Positions 37,097 through 46,759 are shown, counted from the stretch's first letter. The stretch is DNA of 64,000 bases from Leptospira sp. WS58.C1 (GCF_040833995.1 NZ_CP162138.1:124001-188000), one strand, 5' to 3'. Program-made: numbers and translations. Notes: generated by a model not told the origin, from the letters alone.

Positions 37097-38482
37097 TTAC
37101 TCGTTCCGATATACCGGCTCCGGAGTGATATCCTCATACTTATCTTCGATCCCTTCTATAAAACTTTTGTGCGACTTTTCGGATCTAGGAAGAGTGGAAT
37201 AAGTGAAATTCACCAAAAAAAGTAAGCTCACATAAGAGAAAAAAATAATATGAGAGATGGAGCGTATTCCAAATCGCAAATTGTCGAATTCCAAAGAACG
37301 AAGTACTAAAGCCGCAAAGATCAAAAGTCCTATTACGGAAGAGACCCAGAACTCGAAAAAATAACCTTCCCACCAAGTGTAAAATACGAAGGAAGGAATA
37401 AGCCAAAAGAATAAAAGAATGAGTTCCGTTTTGAAGGACTTCCAGAGGCGGATCCAATTCAAGAACGCCAAAAATAGGATCCCGACCCAAAACGTTAGAT
37501 TCAAATTATAAGGAAAACTTTTGAGAGAGGTCAGTTCGTTTGTATTTACCCTAAGTCCGTTCTTGACACCTTCAAAATTTAAAAAGGCGTCTCCAATCCC
37601 TCTATAAAAATTTATGATATAATTTTTCGGTCCTGGTGCAGCTCCCCACCTTTCTTGGGAAGCGTATAAAAATAGCCAGTTGGCAAAATTTTTCTCACTT
37701 TCGATCGGAGCAGATAAATTCCTTTCTAAAAGAATAAATCCCACATACAAATAAGAAAGTGTTAGGATAGTCACTACTGAGAATAAATATGCGAAGATAA
37801 GTTTGAGTTTATAAGAATATTCGAAACTTCTTCCTCTCCATTTATCCGCAAGAAGGACCGAAACAGGTACGAACGTCAGAAAAATCGTATCCGATTGGTG
37901 ATAATAGACATTCCAAACCTGCAAAAAACCTGCTATGTATAATTTTCCCGGAGACCAACCGTTCTTGGAATTCCAAACACAGAGTAAAAATAAGGCGGCG
38001 GTAAAACAGGAATGGATGAGTGGAGTGTCGTTATGCTGGGCATAAAACCAAAATCCTTGGGAACAATGGACTGCCAGTCCCAAAAGAACCGCACCAATCA
38101 TGTCCTTGTACAATCTCCAGTAGGACAGCATGAGTATAAAAATGAAGAAGGATGCGACCGCCAACACTCTAAGCCTGAGTCCGAACATTGCGGAGTCAGC
38201 CCCATGAAACCAATACCAAAATTTTAAGTACAATAATCCTGTACTTTCGAAACCTATATGATGCGGATTGAAAAATACCTTCCAGTATTTATTGGTTACT
38301 ATATTATGAGTGTAAACGATGGAGTCCCAATCGTAATGTCTGGATAAAAATCTCAGATCGAATAAGAATAAGATCCCGGTAAAACAAATTAGGAATAGAA
38401 AGCCCACCCAAAGGGAAGGAGAACGGAATATATTTTCTCCTTTTTTAAGGAATTCTAGACTTTCCAAGGAACGTTTGAGCAT
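37097..38482 (-). CDS. GT-C-like multi-pass membrane protein
   Basis: A 461-residue protein with about 11 membrane segments. The first external loop holds SRHYDWDSIVYTHNI and NPHHIGFESTGLLYLKFW, which resemble the acidic motif and substrate loop of GT-C glycosyltransferases using polyprenyl-phosphate sugars. I infer glycosyltransferase function from topology and position among glycan genes; no exact family is recognised. Its start overlaps the stop of the neighbouring gene at 38482 by one base. Confidence 0.6.
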   Translation of the reverse strand: MLKRSLESLEFLKKGENIFRSPSLWVGFLFLICFTGILFLFDLRFLSRHYDWDSIVYTHNIVTNKYWKVFFNPHHIGFESTGLLYLKFWYWFHGADSAMFGLRLRVLAVASFFIFILMLSYWRLYKDMIGAVLLGLAVHCSQGFWFYAQHNDTPLIHSCFTAALFLLCVWNSKNGWSPGKLYIAGFLQVWNVYYHQSDTIFLTFVPVSVLLADKWRGRSFEYSYKLKLIFAYLFSVVTILTLSYLYVGFILLERNLSAPIESEKNFANWLFLYASQERWGAAPGPKNYIINFYRGIGDAFLNFEGVKNGLRVNTNELTSLKSFPYNLNLTFWVGILFLAFLNWIRLWKSFKTELILLFFWLIPSFVFYTWWEGYFFEFWVSSVIGLLIFAALVLRSLEFDNLRFGIRSISHIIFFSYVSLLFLVNFTYSTLPRSEKSHKSFIEGIEDKYEDITPEPVYRNE

Positions 38483-39087
38483 TAAACGGATCTGAACACG
38501 GAAGATAAGAACTCACGATTACTTTTAGAAAAAAAATAAGGAGATTCCGCAAGTACTGAATTTTCAGTTTCGGAAAGATGGATCCTAAAAGATAATTTTT
38601 CCAAACCTAAAAGGGAACGGAACCATCCCGATTTATGATGGATCTGTAAACCGGTTTGATCCGGATTCCAACGAATGATTTCCTTCCCTAAAAGTCCCCA
38701 TTTGGTAACTGCAAGCCTATTATCTTCCGTTACAAAAACTTGAAATAGGTTCTTTCGCAAAAACCGGATCAGATCCAAAAAGAAAGCGAATGCGATATAA
38801 GAGATCACAAAAAGTGCAGAATAGTCGTATAATCTTTTGTCGGTTAAAAGAGAAAGTTTTAGTACCTTGGTGATCTGTAGTAATTCCACAAATTTAAAGA
38901 TCCATGTGGAAACTAATGTCCAAAAAGGAAATAAATAGAATAACAATACTCCGTAAACTAAGATCGCAAAGAATGGAGGTATATAATTGATCTTTAATTT
39001 ACTTTTTTTGATCTTACTGGATCTAATTTCCGGTTCGGAGCTTTCCCAATTCCACCATGCGGATTTGGATGTATCGGATTTGTTCAT
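38482..39087 (-). CDS. Membrane protein with a PH-like C-terminal domain
   Basis: A 201-residue protein from the ATG at 39087. A longer frame to 39177 runs inside the glycosyltransferase gene and is less likely. Two membrane segments (about residues 35-60 and 85-110) are followed by a beta-rich domain, QVFVTEDNRLAVTKWGLLGKEIIRW then GLQIHHKSGWFRSLLGLEKLSFRIHL, that looks like the bacterial PH-like (DUF304-type) fold. Its role in the glycan operon is unknown. No clear ribosome-binding site is visible, so it may depend on coupling to the upstream gene 11 bases away. Confidence 0.62.
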   Translation of the reverse strand: MNKSDTSKSAWWNWESSEPEIRSSKIKKSKLKINYIPPFFAILVYGVLLFYLFPFWTLVSTWIFKFVELLQITKVLKLSLLTDKRLYDYSALFVISYIAFAFFLDLIRFLRKNLFQVFVTEDNRLAVTKWGLLGKEIIRWNPDQTGLQIHHKSGWFRSLLGLEKLSFRIHLSETENSVLAESPYFFSKSNREFLSSVFRSV

Positions 39088-39098
39088 ACTTTGAGGGC

Positions 39099-40226
39099 CT
39101 AGGAGTTTTTCTTTCTTGATTTCCAAAGTTCTACGAGAGAATTTTCGACTAGCTTTGCGGTGGAATCCCAAGACCAATCGTTTTTACTCGGCTTTCTGCC
39201 ATAGATCCCTTTTTTACCGGCCAAGGAAAGTGCGTTTTTCCAAGCCTCTAAATTCTTAGGAGAGACGAAAGAGTCCGTAAGCTCGTCTAGAACCTCGTGG
39301 AATACCGGAATATCCGAAACAATACAGGGTTTGTTTTCTCGGATCGCTTCCAGCAAAGGCAGCCCAAAACCTTCATGCAAAGAAGGGAAGATAAAATAAG
39401 AACAATTTTTATAAAGCCAACCTAGTTTAGAATCGTTCGGGTTCTCTATAAAATAGATCCCCTCCTTCTCTAAGCCGCCTTCTTTTAAAAGAGAGGTAAG
39501 CCCCTCCGATTTCCAGCCGAGTCTACCGGCAAGAACTAACGGATAAGGAAAATTCGGTTCTTCCTTTTTTAAGGAAAGATAAGCTTCTACAAGAGTGCTT
39601 AAATTTTTCCTGGGTTCTAAAGTACCTACGGAGAATAAAAAATTTTTTGGCAGAACTTTTTCGGGAGCGGTCACGGATCCGAAACCTTGAACTCCCGGAT
39701 AGACTACTTCTAATTTTGGCTCCAACTCGGGTAAAAAGTTCAGAATATCATTTTTGGTATTTTGTGAAAGGCAAAGGACCTTATCCGCTTTTTTTAAAGT
39801 GATCGGAGACAAGATCTTATGTTGCCAATAATTCGCAGTGGTCATTGTTTCCGGAGCGGACTTGAAATTTAGATCATGATAATTTACCAAGGTAGGGACT
39901 TTTAGTCCGAATGCAGGAAGTAACTGTAAGGTCCCCCAAAACAGATCTATCCTATGCTTTTTCACCAGAGAAGGTATCGTAAAATTCAGCCATAAAACTC
40001 CCGGAAGTTTACTTGGAATAAAAGTAGGAGTCAAACCGATTAGATGATTAAAAACGGGATGAATAGGTTTATTTGAATACAAATAATATTCTAAAGGAGA
40101 ATCAGGACGTAATAACCTTTGTAAAACTTCCGCAAGGTATCTCGAATTTCCTGTTATTCCATAAGACAAGGGTCTTGCATCTACCGCAACCCTCGGTTTA
40201 TATTTTAAATTTTCCTTTTTTAGCAT
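39099..40226 (-). CDS. Glycosyltransferase family 4 (GT-B fold)
   Basis: A 375-residue cytoplasmic glycosyltransferase. The C-terminal donor domain shows FLFSVGTLEPRKNLSTLVEAY, LVLAGRLGWKSEGL, and the retaining-enzyme motif FPSLHEGFGLPLLEAIRENKPCIVSDIPVFHEVL with the two Glu seven residues apart. The N-terminal acceptor domain starts RVAVDARPLSYGITGNSRYL. It probably transfers a mannose or related sugar during surface-glycan assembly. It sits 15 bases after the GT87-like gene. Confidence 0.9.
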   Translation of the reverse strand: MLKKENLKYKPRVAVDARPLSYGITGNSRYLAEVLQRLLRPDSPLEYYLYSNKPIHPVFNHLIGLTPTFIPSKLPGVLWLNFTIPSLVKKHRIDLFWGTLQLLPAFGLKVPTLVNYHDLNFKSAPETMTTANYWQHKILSPITLKKADKVLCLSQNTKNDILNFLPELEPKLEVVYPGVQGFGSVTAPEKVLPKNFLFSVGTLEPRKNLSTLVEAYLSLKKEEPNFPYPLVLAGRLGWKSEGLTSLLKEGGLEKEGIYFIENPNDSKLGWLYKNCSYFIFPSLHEGFGLPLLEAIRENKPCIVSDIPVFHEVLDELTDSFVSPKNLEAWKNALSLAGKKGIYGRKPSKNDWSWDSTAKLVENSLVELWKSRKKNS

Positions 40227-40241
40227 CGGTTTACAAAAAGA

Positions 40242-41552
40242 TCAAGCGGTTCTATCCGAATAGAAAGTGCACATGTACTGTATTAAGGAAGTATATAATA
40301 AAAAGGAGAACATGAGTATCGCTTCTTCCGCAATGTTTCCTATAAAACTTCTGTTTAAAAGTAGCACTAAGATGGAAACGGAGATAAAGATCGTAGCGGA
40401 TCTATATTTTATTAGATTTGTTTTCCATTTTTCCCAGACTAAAAGTGGTTCTCCTTGCTCCGGCCAAAGTTTAGAAAGAATGAATGCAGTCGGGAATAAT
40501 AAGAATACGAATGCATGGATCCAGGAAATCCCGCTAAAAATTACCGAAAAGAAGAATAATCCGGATAATACAAATCCTTCCGAGGCGCCTTTAAATACTC
40601 TATACAAATAAGGGCCTGCAATCCCTAAACTTAAAATGCCGGAAATGATCTTTACTTGATTTACTGTCAAAGTAGTAAACGGCATTCCGAATCTTCCCTG
40701 ATTTAATAAATCAGAATATGCTAAAAAGTATTTGGATAGGGTAGAATTCAAACTTTGGTTATTCTTCCAAGCTCTCAATGCGGGAGACTTAAGATACTTA
40801 TCTAAAACCAGATCATACCAGGTTTGGTTCATTTTCCAAGTGAACTCAAGGTCATACAAAGCGGGGAGTGCAATCCAACCAAAAGCGAATACGATCGTAT
40901 AAACGATTACCATCGGTCTTTTTTTGTATAAGAAATAAAATAAGAAAGCTGCAGGTGTGATCTTGATCACGATCGCAAGAGACAAAACAAGTCCGGATAG
41001 CCAATCCTTTTGGACGGAAACAGAAACCAAGATCAGTAATAAGAGCAAGAACCCAACTTGGTTATTGTTTTGGTGATTCTCTACAAATCGTAAGGATAAA
41101 AGTAAAACTGCTGATAAGAATAAGAAGGATTTTTCTCTTCCTAAAAGTTTCCCGATCAATAATAAGCTTACAATTAACGCTATAAAATTGATCGTAAAAA
41201 AGATCCCGGATGCAATATGGAATGGAAGACCGGAAATCGGGATGAGCAAGAACGCAAAAGTTGGCGGATAAATATAAGAACCTACATTTTCTACTTTTGC
41301 TTTGATCCTAAAGAATACTTCCGGATCGAATATCTGATCTAGTTTTAATTTGCCGCTTTCGAATTCTTGGACCACTTCGGATAAAGCGTCCAAACTATAT
41401 AGGTCCTTGCCTTGTTTGAAATTGCGTGAGGCTTCGTAATAGTCCGAAAAATCGGAAGAAAGTTCCGTGCGGCTGAACCCGTTTGCATAAAGAAAAGCTA
41501 AGAATAGAATGAATACTAAAAGAGGGCCGGACTTTTTCAGGTCGATCCGCAT
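40242..41552 (-). CDS. GT87-like (DUF2029) polyprenyl-phosphate mannosyltransferase
   Basis: A 436-residue protein with about 11 membrane segments. The first loop has ELSSDFSDYYEASRNFKQGKDLY, with the conserved acidic residues of GT-C enzymes, and GSYIYPPTFAFLLIPISGLPF is a DUF2029 signature. Family members transfer mannose or arabinose from polyprenyl-phosphate carriers at the outer face of the membrane. It is first in the long minus-strand glycan unit; the divergent queA starts 84 bases away. Confidence 0.82.
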   Translation of the reverse strand: MRIDLKKSGPLLVFILFLAFLYANGFSRTELSSDFSDYYEASRNFKQGKDLYSLDALSEVVQEFESGKLKLDQIFDPEVFFRIKAKVENVGSYIYPPTFAFLLIPISGLPFHIASGIFFTINFIALIVSLLLIGKLLGREKSFLFLSAVLLLSLRFVENHQNNNQVGFLLLLLILVSVSVQKDWLSGLVLSLAIVIKITPAAFLFYFLYKKRPMVIVYTIVFAFGWIALPALYDLEFTWKMNQTWYDLVLDKYLKSPALRAWKNNQSLNSTLSKYFLAYSDLLNQGRFGMPFTTLTVNQVKIISGILSLGIAGPYLYRVFKGASEGFVLSGLFFFSVIFSGISWIHAFVFLLFPTAFILSKLWPEQGEPLLVWEKWKTNLIKYRSATIFISVSILVLLLNRSFIGNIAEEAILMFSFLLYTSLIQYMCTFYSDRTA

Positions 41553-41636
41553 TCAGGTACTCTTTTCTGTCCGCCCGAAAAAGCCAAGAAATTAAAAATC
41601 GATTCCCGAATTCTTCGGATCGGATTCATTGGAAGA

Positions 41637-42692
41637 ATGGAATTCCAAGATCTGTCCGATTTTGATTTCGAACTTCCCGAAGACCAGATTGCAAAATTTC
41701 CGGCGGCTAAAAGAGATAAAAGTAGGCTGCTTGTTTTAGGTAGGACCCAGGATTTTTTACAAGAAGAAACGGAATTTTCAAGAATACTCGATTATCTCCG
41801 AGAAGGGGATGTGCTTGTCGCAAATGCAACCAGAGTTTCCAAACGAAGAGTATTCCTCGTTACTAAAACGGGAAGAAAACATGAGGCAATGTTTCTTTCT
41901 GAGACCGAGCCCGGGGTTTGGAAAACTCTTACTCGAAATTCTAAAAAATTGAAGTTAGGAGATATCGTCTCCGACGAGGTAAGCGGGAAATTCCTTTTTT
42001 CCGTAATAAAAAGAGAAGAAGAATTTACCATCCTCCGGTCTGAAACAGAGCTAGATGAGAACTCATTCGAACTGATAGGCCGCACTCCCATCCCGCCCTA
42101 TTTCAAAAGGGAAAGTACTTCGGAAGACGATGTTCGTTACCAAACCGTATATTCTAAAAATCTGGGTTCAGTTGCGGCTCCTACGGCTGGTTTACATTTT
42201 ACTCAGGAAATATTGGTGGAACTGAAAAACAGAAACATAGAATTCTTAAAATTAGATTTGAAAGTGGGTTATGGCACATTCCAATCCTTGAACGAAGATC
42301 ATTTCGCGAATAAAAAATTACATGAGGAAGAATTCGACCTTCCTTTGGAAACAGCGGAACTTCTCAACTTAGCCAAAAAAAACGACAGAAGAATTATTTC
42401 CGTAGGCACAACTACACTCAGGGCATTGGAATCCGCTTATGATACAAACACCAAAACGTTCAAACCAGGAGAAGGAAAAACGAGGTTATTTTTGCAGCCC
42501 GAAGATTCTATCCTAAGTTGCGAAGGTTTGATTACGAATTTTCACCTTCCGCAGAGCAGTTTACTTTTATTAGTTAGCGCATTTTCAGAAAAAGAAAAAA
42601 TACTCAAAGCTTATAAATACGCCATAGAGCAAAATTTCCGTTTTTTTTCCTACGGAGATTCCATGCTGATTTTGGACCCTGAAAAGAAATAA
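41637..42692 (+). CDS. queA: S-adenosylmethionine:tRNA ribosyltransferase-isomerase
   Basis: Transfers and isomerises the ribosyl group of SAM to 7-aminomethyl-7-deazaguanine in tRNA, giving epoxyqueuosine at the wobble position. The 351-residue protein has the diagnostic FDFELPEDQIAKFPAAKRDKSRLLVL, GRTPIPPYFKRE, RYQTVYSKNLGSVAAPTAGLHFT, DLKVGYGTFQSL and ITNFHLPQSSLLLLVSAF. Full length. GGAAG stands only 1-2 bases from the ATG, a tight ribosome-binding site. The Lon-like gene follows after 15 bases. Confidence 0.97.
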   Translation: MEFQDLSDFDFELPEDQIAKFPAAKRDKSRLLVLGRTQDFLQEETEFSRILDYLREGDVLVANATRVSKRRVFLVTKTGRKHEAMFLSETEPGVWKTLTRNSKKLKLGDIVSDEVSGKFLFSVIKREEEFTILRSETELDENSFELIGRTPIPPYFKRESTSEDDVRYQTVYSKNLGSVAAPTAGLHFTQEILVELKNRNIEFLKLDLKVGYGTFQSLNEDHFANKKLHEEEFDLPLETAELLNLAKKNDRRIISVGTTTLRALESAYDTNTKTFKPGEGKTRLFLQPEDSILSCEGLITNFHLPQSSLLLLVSAFSEKEKILKAYKYAIEQNFRFFSYGDSMLILDPEKK

Positions 42693-42707
42693 CCCCAACT
42701 TATTTAA

Positions 42708-44363
42708 TTGAGGAATTCGACGCCAAACCGGAAACTGGGAAAGGTGTTACGCAAGGTTCTTCCTTCCCAAACTGAAATTCGATTTAAAGCGGCAAAGCCG
42801 GCCAAACTGAACGGACTGCCAGACTTTTTAGTATTTCATAAGGAAGAGGTGAGAACCTTCCGCCAAGCCCTGGAAAACCCGGGACTCTTCCGACATATTT
42901 TGATTACCGGTCCGGAAATAGAAGCAAACCTTCTACAATTCGGACAATATCTGGAAGAACTCGTAAAAGGCCAACCGGTAGTTGCGGAACCGAATCCGAC
43001 CTTATTGTCCTTGGCAGGATTTCCTTTTGAAAACAAATACAGACCGGGAAAAATTTCGGAAGCAAACGGCGGACTTTTACTTCTTCCCATCAAACCCTTT
43101 GTAGAAGATCCGGATCTTTATTATTTTCTAAAGGGAGTACTTCTTACAGGGAAGATAGATTTTTTATCTCTACCGGAAGGATCCGATTCTATCCATATCA
43201 ATCGATTTCATCCAAGTATTGATTCCAGGTTTAGGCTTATTTTAGTGGGGGAAGAGACTGAAGTAGATTCGATCTCTCAGATAGACGCTGACTTTTACGG
43301 AAGTTTTGATTTTAAGATCCATATGCCCTACGAGATCAGTTTGGAAAAATCCTGGCTTCCTATTTTTTCAGGACTAGTCAAGTCTTGGGAGAAGCCGGGT
43401 TATCCTCCTTTGGATCAGGCTGCCTTGGATTCCCTATTGGAACTTGCGCTCAGATGGAATGATAGCCAAACTAAACTTTCCCTTCATCTTTCGGAACTTC
43501 GCTCTTTTGTGAGAGAAGTATTAGCATTTAATAATAAAGGGAAGAAGGTAGTGGGTAGGGCAGAGATAGAAGCAGGTCCTGCGCTGATCCAAAAAAGAAC
43601 CGCTATTCATAAAAGAAAATATATAGAGAATATAAAAGAAGGCCTTATCGGTGTTCCTCTGAAAGGAAAGAAGACAGGGCGGATCAACGGACTTTCTGTG
43701 ATTTTGTTGCAATCTTCTTTGCTCGATTTCGGACAGGTGAACCAGGTATCAGCCAGGGTTTCATTGGGTTCCGGAAATCTGATTAACATAGAAAGGGAAG
43801 TGAACCTTTCGGGAAGCCTTCACGATAAGGGAGTGTTCATCTTACAGTCCTATATCAAAGGAATGTTTTCTCATACCCAGTCGTTCGGTTTGGACGCTTC
43901 CATTTTATTCGAGCAGAATAGTTCTCCGATCGATGGGGATTCTGCAAGTTGTGCGGAACTTCTAGCGCTTCTTTCGGCACTTTCCGGACTAGAGATACCT
44001 TGTAATATTGCGGTAACCGGGGCTCTTTCTCAATATGGGGATATCCTTCCCGTCGGTTCCGTAAACACGAAAATCCAGGCCTGGTTTGACGTGATCCGAC
44101 TGACCGGCTCTCCTCGAGAGAAGTACAAAATTTATATCCCGAAAGACAATATGAGGGATCTGAATCTTCCGAGAGAGATCAGGGAAAGTATGAAAAAAGG
44201 GAATTTCCAGATCTTCTCCTGTTCTCATGTGGAGGATTTAATCCCGGATATTTTCGGTGTCCCCGCAGGTAGGATCTCTAAATCAGGTAAATATCCGAAC
44301 GGCTCTCTTTTTAGCATTATAGAAGAAAGAATCGATCGCAAAAGGGACGGAGAAGAACATTAA
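42708..44363 (+). CDS. Lon-type protease with an ATPase-dead N-terminal half
   Basis: The C-terminal domain (about residues 330-545) is an S16 Lon protease. Ser412 is in [19 protein letters not shown] and Lys455 in VGSVNTKIQ; their spacing of 43 equals that of the catalytic dyad of E. coli Lon. The N-terminal part aligns in layout with LonB/LonC-type AAA regions: [15 protein letters not shown] and [15 protein letters not shown] match ANGGxLxLxE and the sensor strand. Walker A is missing (ITGPEIEAN instead of GxxGxGK) and the Walker B acids are absent. It therefore probably degrades or processes unfolded substrates without ATP hydrolysis. The start is TTG at 42708, or GTG at 42744. Confidence 0.8.
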   Translation: MRNSTPNRKLGKVLRKVLPSQTEIRFKAAKPAKLNGLPDFLVFHKEEVRTFRQALENPGLFRHILITGPEIEANLLQFGQYLEELVKGQPVVAEPNPTLLSLAGFPFENKYRPGKISEANGGLLLLPIKPFVEDPDLYYFLKGVLLTGKIDFLSLPEGSDSIHINRFHPSIDSRFRLILVGEETEVDSISQIDADFYGSFDFKIHMPYEISLEKSWLPIFSGLVKSWEKPGYPPLDQAALDSLLELALRWNDSQTKLSLHLSELRSFVREVLAFNNKGKKVVGRAEIEAGPALIQKRTAIHKRKYIENIKEGLIGVPLKGKKTGRINGLSVILLQSSLLDFGQVNQVSARVSLGSGNLINIEREVNLSGSLHDKGVFILQSYIKGMFSHTQSFGLDASILFEQNSSPIDGDSASCAELLALLSALSGLEIPCNIAVTGALSQYGDILPVGSVNTKIQAWFDVIRLTGSPREKYKIYIPKDNMRDLNLPREIRESMKKGNFQIFSCSHVEDLIPDIFGVPAGRISKSGKYPNGSLFSIIEERIDRKRDGEEH

Positions 44364-44368
44364 GCCGT

Positions 44369-44446
44369 CTCTGTGAACTTTGTGGTCTCCGTGCGAAAAC
44401 CGGATGCAATAGGGTGTTTCGCACAGAGTTCACGGAGCACACGGAG
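44369..44446. repeat. Inverted pair of 9-bp-period CACRRAG repeats
   Basis: The right arm (44422-44446) has three heptamers CACAGAG, CACGGAG, CACGGAG spaced by two bases. The left arm (44369-44393) has the same design on the opposite strand: CACGGAG, CACAAAG, CACAGAG. Both arms end toward the centre in the shared TTTCG/CGAAA. It lies in the 218-base spacer after the Lon-like gene. Similar CACAGAG/CACGGAG strings occur in many genomes (background knowledge); a function is not established. Confidence 0.7.
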
Positions 44447-44581
44447 TTTAGACTCGATTCTGAAAATTTTGGAGTTCTTCTCACCTTTGCGTGAGATCAT
44501 TTTATGACTCAAAAGCCCGATTTTTTCTCAGAAATCCTCTAATCAGTCTGCCCCGAAACGACCGATACTTTAGATACAGTC

Positions 44582-44812
44582 ATGAAACGTCGGGCAAATA
44601 TCAATATTGAGTCCTCTCTTCTGGTAACCTTGGTTGCGAGTTTGGGATTCTTAGTGAGTTTGGGAATTGCCCCTGTCAGGACCGGAGGTTTTTTAACCGA
44701 GGAACCGGTCTTACGAGAACTCATCCCCGACCAATTTACTTGGGAACCAAGTTCGGAACAGATCCGAGATCTGCCGGAGAGAATGGGAGAAACCGGACCT
44801 AGCCTGGTTTAA
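44582..44812 (+). CDS. Small hypothetical membrane-anchored protein
   Basis: A 76-residue protein with one hydrophobic segment (about residues 12-30, SLLVTLVASLGFLVSLGIA) after a basic start, and a polar, Pro/Glu-containing tail ending TGPSLV. No family is recognised. The ribosome-binding site is weak; TAGATA lies about 8 bases before the ATG and might be a -10 box giving a near-leaderless transcript. It sits just upstream of the YbaB-like gene in the same direction. Confidence 0.5.
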   Translation: MKRRANINIESSLLVTLVASLGFLVSLGIAPVRTGGFLTEEPVLRELIPDQFTWEPSSEQIRDLPERMGETGPSLV

Positions 44813-44868
44813 TTTCTTGCTCCGCTTCCCGGTCTGAAAATCCTATCAAGAAAGACCGGGAGTGTTCG

Positions 44869-45177
44869 ATGTTCGGCAAAAGTTTAGATAATCTAAAACA
44901 AATGAACCAGATGCGGGTTCGTATGAAAAAATTGGAGAAAGAACTGGAGGCACTGTCCTTCGAAGGAAAATCCAAAAACGAATTGGTGGTCTGCATTACC
45001 GACGGAAAACAAACCGTTCAAGAAATCCGTATCGAAGATTCTTTGCTGGCTAAAAACGATAAAAAACTACTTCAAAAAAGTATCAAACAGGCTGTAAACC
45101 AATCTATGGAAGCGGCCCAAAAAGTTGCGGAAGAAAGAATGGGAGAATTCAAATCTCTTCTTTCCGGAATGCCTTAA
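44869..45177 (+). CDS. YbaB/EbfC family nucleoid-associated protein
   Basis: A 102-residue DNA-binding protein. It has the N-terminal helix MNQMRVRMKKLEKELEALSFEG, strands ELVVCITDGKQTVQEIRIEDSLL, and the C-terminal helix with LLQKSIKQAVNQSMEAAQKVAEERM, the order of the YbaB fold. Members bind DNA as tweezers-like dimers and affect nucleoid structure and gene expression. The usual dnaX-recR neighbourhood is absent. Its stop lies 4 bases from the stop of the convergent M30-like gene. Confidence 0.87.
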   Translation: MFGKSLDNLKQMNQMRVRMKKLEKELEALSFEGKSKNELVVCITDGKQTVQEIRIEDSLLAKNDKKLLQKSIKQAVNQSMEAAQKVAEERMGEFKSLLSGMP

Positions 45178-45181
45178 TTTT

Positions 45182-46759
45182 CTAAGGAATTTTATATTCG
45201 CCAAAAATTTTCTGTTTCGTCCGATTCCGAGAGAGTTTAAAGAACTCGTGAGGGCAGATCGGACGAGTGTCAGAAGACTCAGGAAGAACGATCGCTTCTT
45301 CCCCTTCGTTGTCATCCTCGGTAATTCCTAATGAGACCGAAACATTTCCGGACCTTTTCATTTCGGTATTGATCTGTAGAGAATACAGGTTTCCGTCTAT
45401 ATTCTTTTTTAATAATACTAATCGTCCGATCGAACTGGAATTGGAACGGTCCGCTTTTACGAATTGGATCTGTCCCGGATTCAATTCCCCTAACGGAGTG
45501 ATTTCCGGTATTCTTAGAGGATCGTATAATTTTCTGAGAACATCCCCGTCCGTTCCCGCAGCAGGGAAAGGGAAATACTGGATCGTATAAGTTATATCCT
45601 GTAAAAAATCGGAAGCGCCACTTGTATCCGTTCCGGATTGTGCAAACTCGGGAGAAATATCCCCTAAAGATTGCCATAAGAATGCGGGATAAATTTTCTT
45701 AAAGATCTCTGAACTGTCTGTCCCGACCGCGTTTTTTATTTCCTGGGAAGAATTCAGGTAATTGTCCGCACTCGTTTTGAATAAATGGAATAATCCGTAT
45801 GCGTCCGAGGCTCTATACCCTTTAGGACCCTGGACCCCGGTCCTAAAAAACGTATTTCTAGAATCAGTATCGTTCCCGGAGATCATATATAAGTATTTCA
45901 TGAAGGAGTATGCGAATGCGTAATCTACCAGAGAGTTAAATTTAGAACTTCCGAATATACTATTTCCGTTCACTCCTCTGGAGCATGCATTGGAATTCCG
46001 ACCTCTATAACAATTGATCCGATTGATCTGGGGAGAATAACCCGCGATATCTGCGGCTACTTCGCTGGTTCCTTCGTTGATCCAAGCCTCGTCCCTTCCT
46101 CCTCCTTGGCTCATGATCCTTGCCTCGTATTGGAATCGGATCAAATGTTGGTATTCGTGGGCGAGGGTGGCGAGGAATGTATCCGGTTTTCCTAAGGCAA
46201 GGTCGGAGTTCCGTACAGCGACCAGTTCCACACCGTCCATATACACAATATTCGAATAATTAGAACGGACCGCATAATTGGAATTATCCGGAAAATAATC
46301 CACCGGATCGAAAAACCCTGCCACAAAAGAAGAACCGGTCTGGCTCCCGTCATGGATGTCGGATACTATAACTGCGACTTTTCCATCTCCATCTAGATCG
46401 TCTGAAAAACCGAAAGCCTCGCCGAGTCTTGGATAAATTTTAGAATCGAATTCTTGGGCGATATATTGGTAATCTAAAGCGGATTCTAAACCGTTAGTTG
46501 TGTAAATATTTACGTGAGCACCTGAAGCTACTTTCTTGGTCTGCACACAGCTAGAACTGTTCTTTACAAGATTACGGATCCAGAATGTATTATTGCCGCC
46601 GCAAGAACTAGATACTTGGGCTAAAGAAAGTAGATCGTCTATACTAGGTTCCGATTTGTCGTTTGTTCCGAGTGCGTCTTTGCTAACCACGCAGTCGGAA
46701 AGTATGAATATCAAACAAACCGAAAGTACGAACGTATGGAAAGATCTGCCTAATGGCAT
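45182..46759 (-). CDS. M30-like metallopeptidase lipoprotein
   Basis: The protein has a lipoprotein signal with lipobox FILSDC, followed by a catalytic domain. The zinc motif is LAHEYQHLIRFQY with INEGTSEVAA about 20 residues later, as in the hyicolysin (M30) group, and a calcium-like DLDGDGK precedes it. The frame extends to ATGs at 46801 (preceded by AGGAAAG) and 46816; I use 46759 because it gives a 22-residue signal peptide before the Cys. The C-terminal 150 residues are a beta-rich domain. It probably degrades host or environmental proteins at the cell surface. Length about 525 residues. Confidence 0.83.
   Translation of the reverse strand: MPLGRSFHTFVLSVCLIFILSDCVVSKDALGTNDKSEPSIDDLLSLAQVSSSCGGNNTFWIRNLVKNSSSCVQTKKVASGAHVNIYTTNGLESALDYQYIAQEFDSKIYPRLGEAFGFSDDLDGDGKVAVIVSDIHDGSQTGSSFVAGFFDPVDYFPDNSNYAVRSNYSNIVYMDGVELVAVRNSDLALGKPDTFLATLAHEYQHLIRFQYEARIMSQGGGRDEAWINEGTSEVAADIAGYSPQINRINCYRGRNSNACSRGVNGNSIFGSSKFNSLVDYAFAYSFMKYLYMISGNDTDSRNTFFRTGVQGPKGYRASDAYGLFHLFKTSADNYLNSSQEIKNAVGTDSSEIFKKIYPAFLWQSLGDISPEFAQSGTDTSGASDFLQDITYTIQYFPFPAAGTDGDVLRKLYDPLRIPEITPLGELNPGQIQFVKADRSNSSSIGRLVLLKKNIDGNLYSLQINTEMKRSGNVSVSLGITEDDNEGEEAIVLPESSDTRPICPHEFFKLSRNRTKQKIFGEYKIP

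Noticed and set aside
44364..44581. Possible CRISPR-like array because of repeated CACNGAG units
   Set aside because: Units are 7 bases at a 9-base period without spacer sequences, so it is a short tandem/inverted repeat, not a CRISPR.
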